A DNA stretch of 8,756 nt, from positions 1 to 8,756 of the forward strand of contig CAMAMZ010000084.1 in assembly GCA_945837185.1 (NCBI GenBank), read 5' to 3'. How positions within the stretch are numbered: the first letter of the stretch is position 1; each line of letters begins with the position of its first letter. This DNA is from an uncultured Bacteroidales bacterium (GTDB lineage: Bacteria > Bacteroidota > Bacteroidia > Bacteroidales > Bacteroidaceae). The position numbers and the translations under genes are program-made. Of this stretch, positions 7,640-8,756 are shown piece by piece. The notes beneath the pieces are model-generated. The model made no database searches and was not told the DNA's origin. It saw nothing but the letters and a program-made list of their open reading frames with translations.

Positions 7640-7671
7640 CAAAGTTAACGTTTGCGAAACAAACAACAAAA
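7640..7671 (-). promoter_or_regulatory. Bacteroidota-type promoter of nadB-dacB
   Basis: On the minus strand, TTTTG (7671-7667) is followed after 19 bases by TAACTTTG (7647-7640). This matches the Bacteroidota housekeeping pattern of TTTG at -33 and TAnnTTTG at -7 with the usual spacing. Transcription would start near 7633, giving a leader of about 45 bases before the nadB ATG. It is the best promoter match in the window. Confidence 0.65.
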
Positions 7672-7679
7672 CAATTCTC

Positions 7680-8009
7680 CGTTTTTTTGCCCATAGCCAC
7701 CTGACAGAGCCCACATTTCTCCCATCTTTCTTTGCGTGCGTTCAAAAATGTTCGTTACAGAGATGCCTGTGTTATTTGCATGACAGTTCCTATAATAACA
7801 GCCATCTCAACCCAACGTGGTAAATAGAAAAAACATTTGTCCGAAACTACAAAAGAATGGTTAGCTTCAGACAAATGGTTAGTAGAGGCGTTCATGTACA
7901 AACCTCAATGTGTACATTGCTGCCGATTATCGCATGATATGCCCGTTGTTTGCTGTGAGCGGACAAACATCATGGAACAATCGTGAACGGGTATGCTCCG
8001 GAATGTGTA
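7680..8009. other. Intergenic spacer between nadB promoter and RyR-domain gene
   Basis: No recognisable gene is seen. It holds two copies of ATGGTTAG at 7857-7864 and 7875-7882 (18-base period), an inverted repeat ATGTACA/TGTACAT at 7894-7900 and 7911-7917, and an overlapping 14-base near-palindrome CAATGT-GT-ACATTG at 7906-7919. CCCGTT near 7949-7954 and AACGGG near 7985-7990 could close a large hairpin downstream of the RyR gene. A 46-codon open frame with an ATG starts at 7895 on the minus strand but resembles nothing I know. Confidence 0.4.
7894..7919. repeat. Overlapping inverted repeats, possible operator or hairpin
   Basis: ATGTACA (7894-7900) and TGTACAT (7911-7917) form a 7-bp inverted repeat with a 10-base centre. 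CAATGT (7906-7911) and ACATTG (7914-7919) form a second palindrome sharing the right half. Such dyads can bind dimeric regulators or form RNA stems. No regulator gene is nearby and no U-run follows, so the role is unknown. Confidence 0.3.
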
Positions 8010-8306
8010 TTATTTATCCTTCACTATCCTGAATCCTAATTTCATTATCAGTTTCAATGTTTCTTGAGAAGTATTACGGTCATACTCCTTCTCCGTATCG
8101 GTAAGTTCTTCATACGGCACCAGACAAGGATGGTGTTTCTTTGCATCATCACGTTCTTCTCCAAAGGTCCAGCCTTCCTTCATGCGGCCTTCCGCCCATA
8201 CCTCATGCACATTTTTTGCAATTTCTTCTGCCAAAGCATTCAACTCATTTGGCAGCACCACACCCTTCGTATCGATTGGTTGTGGAATGTAGTTGTTTTG
8301 GTTCAT
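8010..8306 (-). CDS. Small RyR (ryanodine-receptor-type) domain protein
   Basis: The whole 98-residue protein is one RyR domain (PF02026 type), the module repeated in animal ryanodine receptors and also found as small bacterial and phage proteins. Visible motifs are YIPQPIDTKGV (6-16), LPNEL (18-22), a helix AEEIAKNVHEVWAEGRMKEGW (26-46), KKHHPCLVPYEEL (56-68) and EKEYDRNTSQETLKLI (72-87), followed by LGFRI. There is no signal peptide or membrane segment, so it should be cytoplasmic. Bacterial RyR domains have been proposed, from comparative genomics, to sense a nucleotide-like or other small ligand in signalling or conflict systems; its biochemical role here is unproven. It lies downstream of, and on the same strand as, a probable CHAT-domain gene, 310 bases away. 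No clear Shine-Dalgarno precedes the ATG at 8306. A TAATATTG at 8336-8329 is one base off the -7 consensus. Confidence 0.88.
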   Translation of the reverse strand: MNQNNYIPQPIDTKGVVLPNELNALAEEIAKNVHEVWAEGRMKEGWTFGEERDDAKKHHPCLVPYEELTDTEKEYDRNTSQETLKLIMKLGFRIVKDK

Positions 8307-8391
8307 TCGTCACATTCTATTACGGTTTCAATATTAATAAGAGCACACAATCATTGAATATCTATCAAGAGATTAGGCATATTGTTCCACA

Positions 8392-8562
8392 TTAGGCAAT
8401 GTTGTCTGTGGGAATAAAAACCGAGATAAACATTCCCGTCATCACCACCATATCACATATAGCCACCACGATGCCGAAATCATGAGTACTTACCTTATGT
8501 TTCTCTATGGCACCTGGGTCGATAAACAAAAAAAGACCTGTCGAAACTGCGCTTCGGACATC
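8392..8562 (-). pseudogene. Possible remnant of a membrane protein
   Basis: On the minus strand a 56-residue frame runs from an in-frame TGA (8565-8563) to a TAA at 8394-8392. It has a strongly hydrophobic stretch, FGIVVAICDMVVMTGMFISV, preceded by a charged link (DPGAIEKHKVSTHD), like the last two segments of a multi-pass membrane protein. It lacks an ATG ahead of the conserved-looking part; the first ATG lies inside the hydrophobic stretch. It may therefore be the end of a decayed gene. Against this, its first part coincides with a terminator-like T-run, which creates the GLFLF residues by chance. No family is recognised. Confidence 0.25.
8528..8559 (-). terminator. Terminator-like hairpin with seven-T run downstream of CHAT-like gene
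   Basis: On the minus strand GTCCGAA (8559-8553) pairs with TTCGAC (8545-8540), with one bulged base and a 7-base loop, and is followed after a few bases by seven T (8534-8528). It lies about 60 bases beyond the CHAT-like stop codon, in the right orientation to end that transcript. If it works, the RyR gene needs its own promoter. Confidence 0.35.
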
Positions 8563-8616
8563 TCAGAAATTCTTTTATAGTTCAAATAAGAACCATTCTA
8601 CTTCTACGAATAACTA

Positions 8617-8756
8617 TTAATCTAATCCATCCAAAAGAATGAATGCAGCCCAATATTTTGGATTCTCCCATCCTTTCGTTTCCCTGACCACCTTTTTAGC
8701 AGCCTCAAGAGCATCATGCTTCGTCATCTTCTTGGCAATCCAATTGCTGTAGAACT
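8617..8756 (-). CDS. C-terminus of a CHAT-domain (caspase-like) protein, cut by window edge
   Basis: The last 45 residues are visible, from FYSNWIAKKM to a TAA at 8619-8617, followed at once by an in-frame TAG. The order FY..W....T..(D/E)AL..A...VR...G...P.YWAAF.LLDG is the hallmark end of the CHAT domain, a caspase-fold peptidase (clan CD) often carried after tetratricopeptide repeats. The catalytic His and Cys lie upstream, outside the window, so activity cannot be judged. CHAT proteins occur in Bacteroidota as orphan TPR proteins and elsewhere as protease effectors of defence systems such as the CRISPR-linked Craspase. Identification rests on a short conserved segment, but several invariant-type positions match. 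The RyR-domain gene is the next intact gene downstream on this strand. Confidence 0.72.
   Translation of the reverse strand, partial: FYSNWIAKKMTKHDALEAAKKVVRETKGWENPKYWAAFILLDGLD

Larger units (their letters stand above)
8307..8616. other. Spacer between CHAT-like gene and RyR gene
   Basis: No intact gene is seen. The minus strand carries a terminator-like hairpin with a seven-T run and an open frame lacking a proper start that may be a membrane-protein remnant; both are listed separately. A weak promoter-like TAATATTG (8336-8329, minus) lies just before the RyR gene without a convincing upstream element. Confidence 0.4.

Noticed and set aside
7614..7823. 69-codon plus-strand open frame upstream of nadB
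   Set aside because: It runs through the nadB promoter and is rich in Cys and His without a known pattern; most likely chance.
7755..7895. 46-codon minus-strand open frame with an ATG (NHLSEANHSF near its start)
   Set aside because: No promoter or ribosome-binding site, no recognised family, and it spans the short repeats; chance cannot be excluded, so not called.

Overview
This window looks like a chromosomal segment from a Bacteroidota bacterium, most likely of the Prevotella/Bacteroides type. The largest gene encodes a Bacteroidota-style outer-membrane barrel with an N-terminal carboxypeptidase-regulatory-like domain. Promoter-like sites fit the Bacteroidota pattern (TTTG, then TAnnTTTG) rather than -35/-10 boxes, and most starts lack a clear Shine-Dalgarno sequence. 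Genus-level assignment is inference.

Left part (1-3132). A possible 3' tail of a plus-strand gene ends at 59 and is followed by a perfect 12-bp hairpin with a pyrimidine-rich tail. The minus-strand gene at 133-3132 encodes a 999-residue outer-membrane beta-barrel receptor with signal peptide, regulatory domain, plug and barrel, ending in a Gly/Arg-rich tail.

Middle (3133-7588). A spacer of about 370 bp separates the receptor gene from the divergent aroB (3-dehydroquinate synthase, shikimate pathway). Downstream of aroB is a 95-residue stand-alone helicase-associated-domain protein, whose last 77 bases overlap, tail to tail, the 3' end of a minus-strand gene for a PBP4-like D-Ala-D-Ala carboxypeptidase. 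That gene overlaps the 3' end of nadB (L-aspartate oxidase, NAD biosynthesis) by 20 bases. The two probably form a nadB-dacB transcription unit driven by a well-matched promoter at 7640-7671.

Right part (7589-8756). This is the accessory-looking part: about 420 bp of spacer, a 98-residue RyR-domain protein on the minus strand, about 310 bp holding a possible membrane-protein remnant and a terminator-like hairpin, and the last 45 residues of a gene entering from the right edge. Those residues look like the C-terminus of a CHAT (caspase-like) domain protein. RyR and CHAT domains both occur in proposed bacterial signalling and conflict systems, so this pair is the best candidate for something unusual. 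The window holds too little of the CHAT gene to claim a system.

The core genes (aroB, dacB, nadB) are ordinary housekeeping genes. No tRNA, rRNA, CRISPR array, insertion sequence or phage gene was seen.
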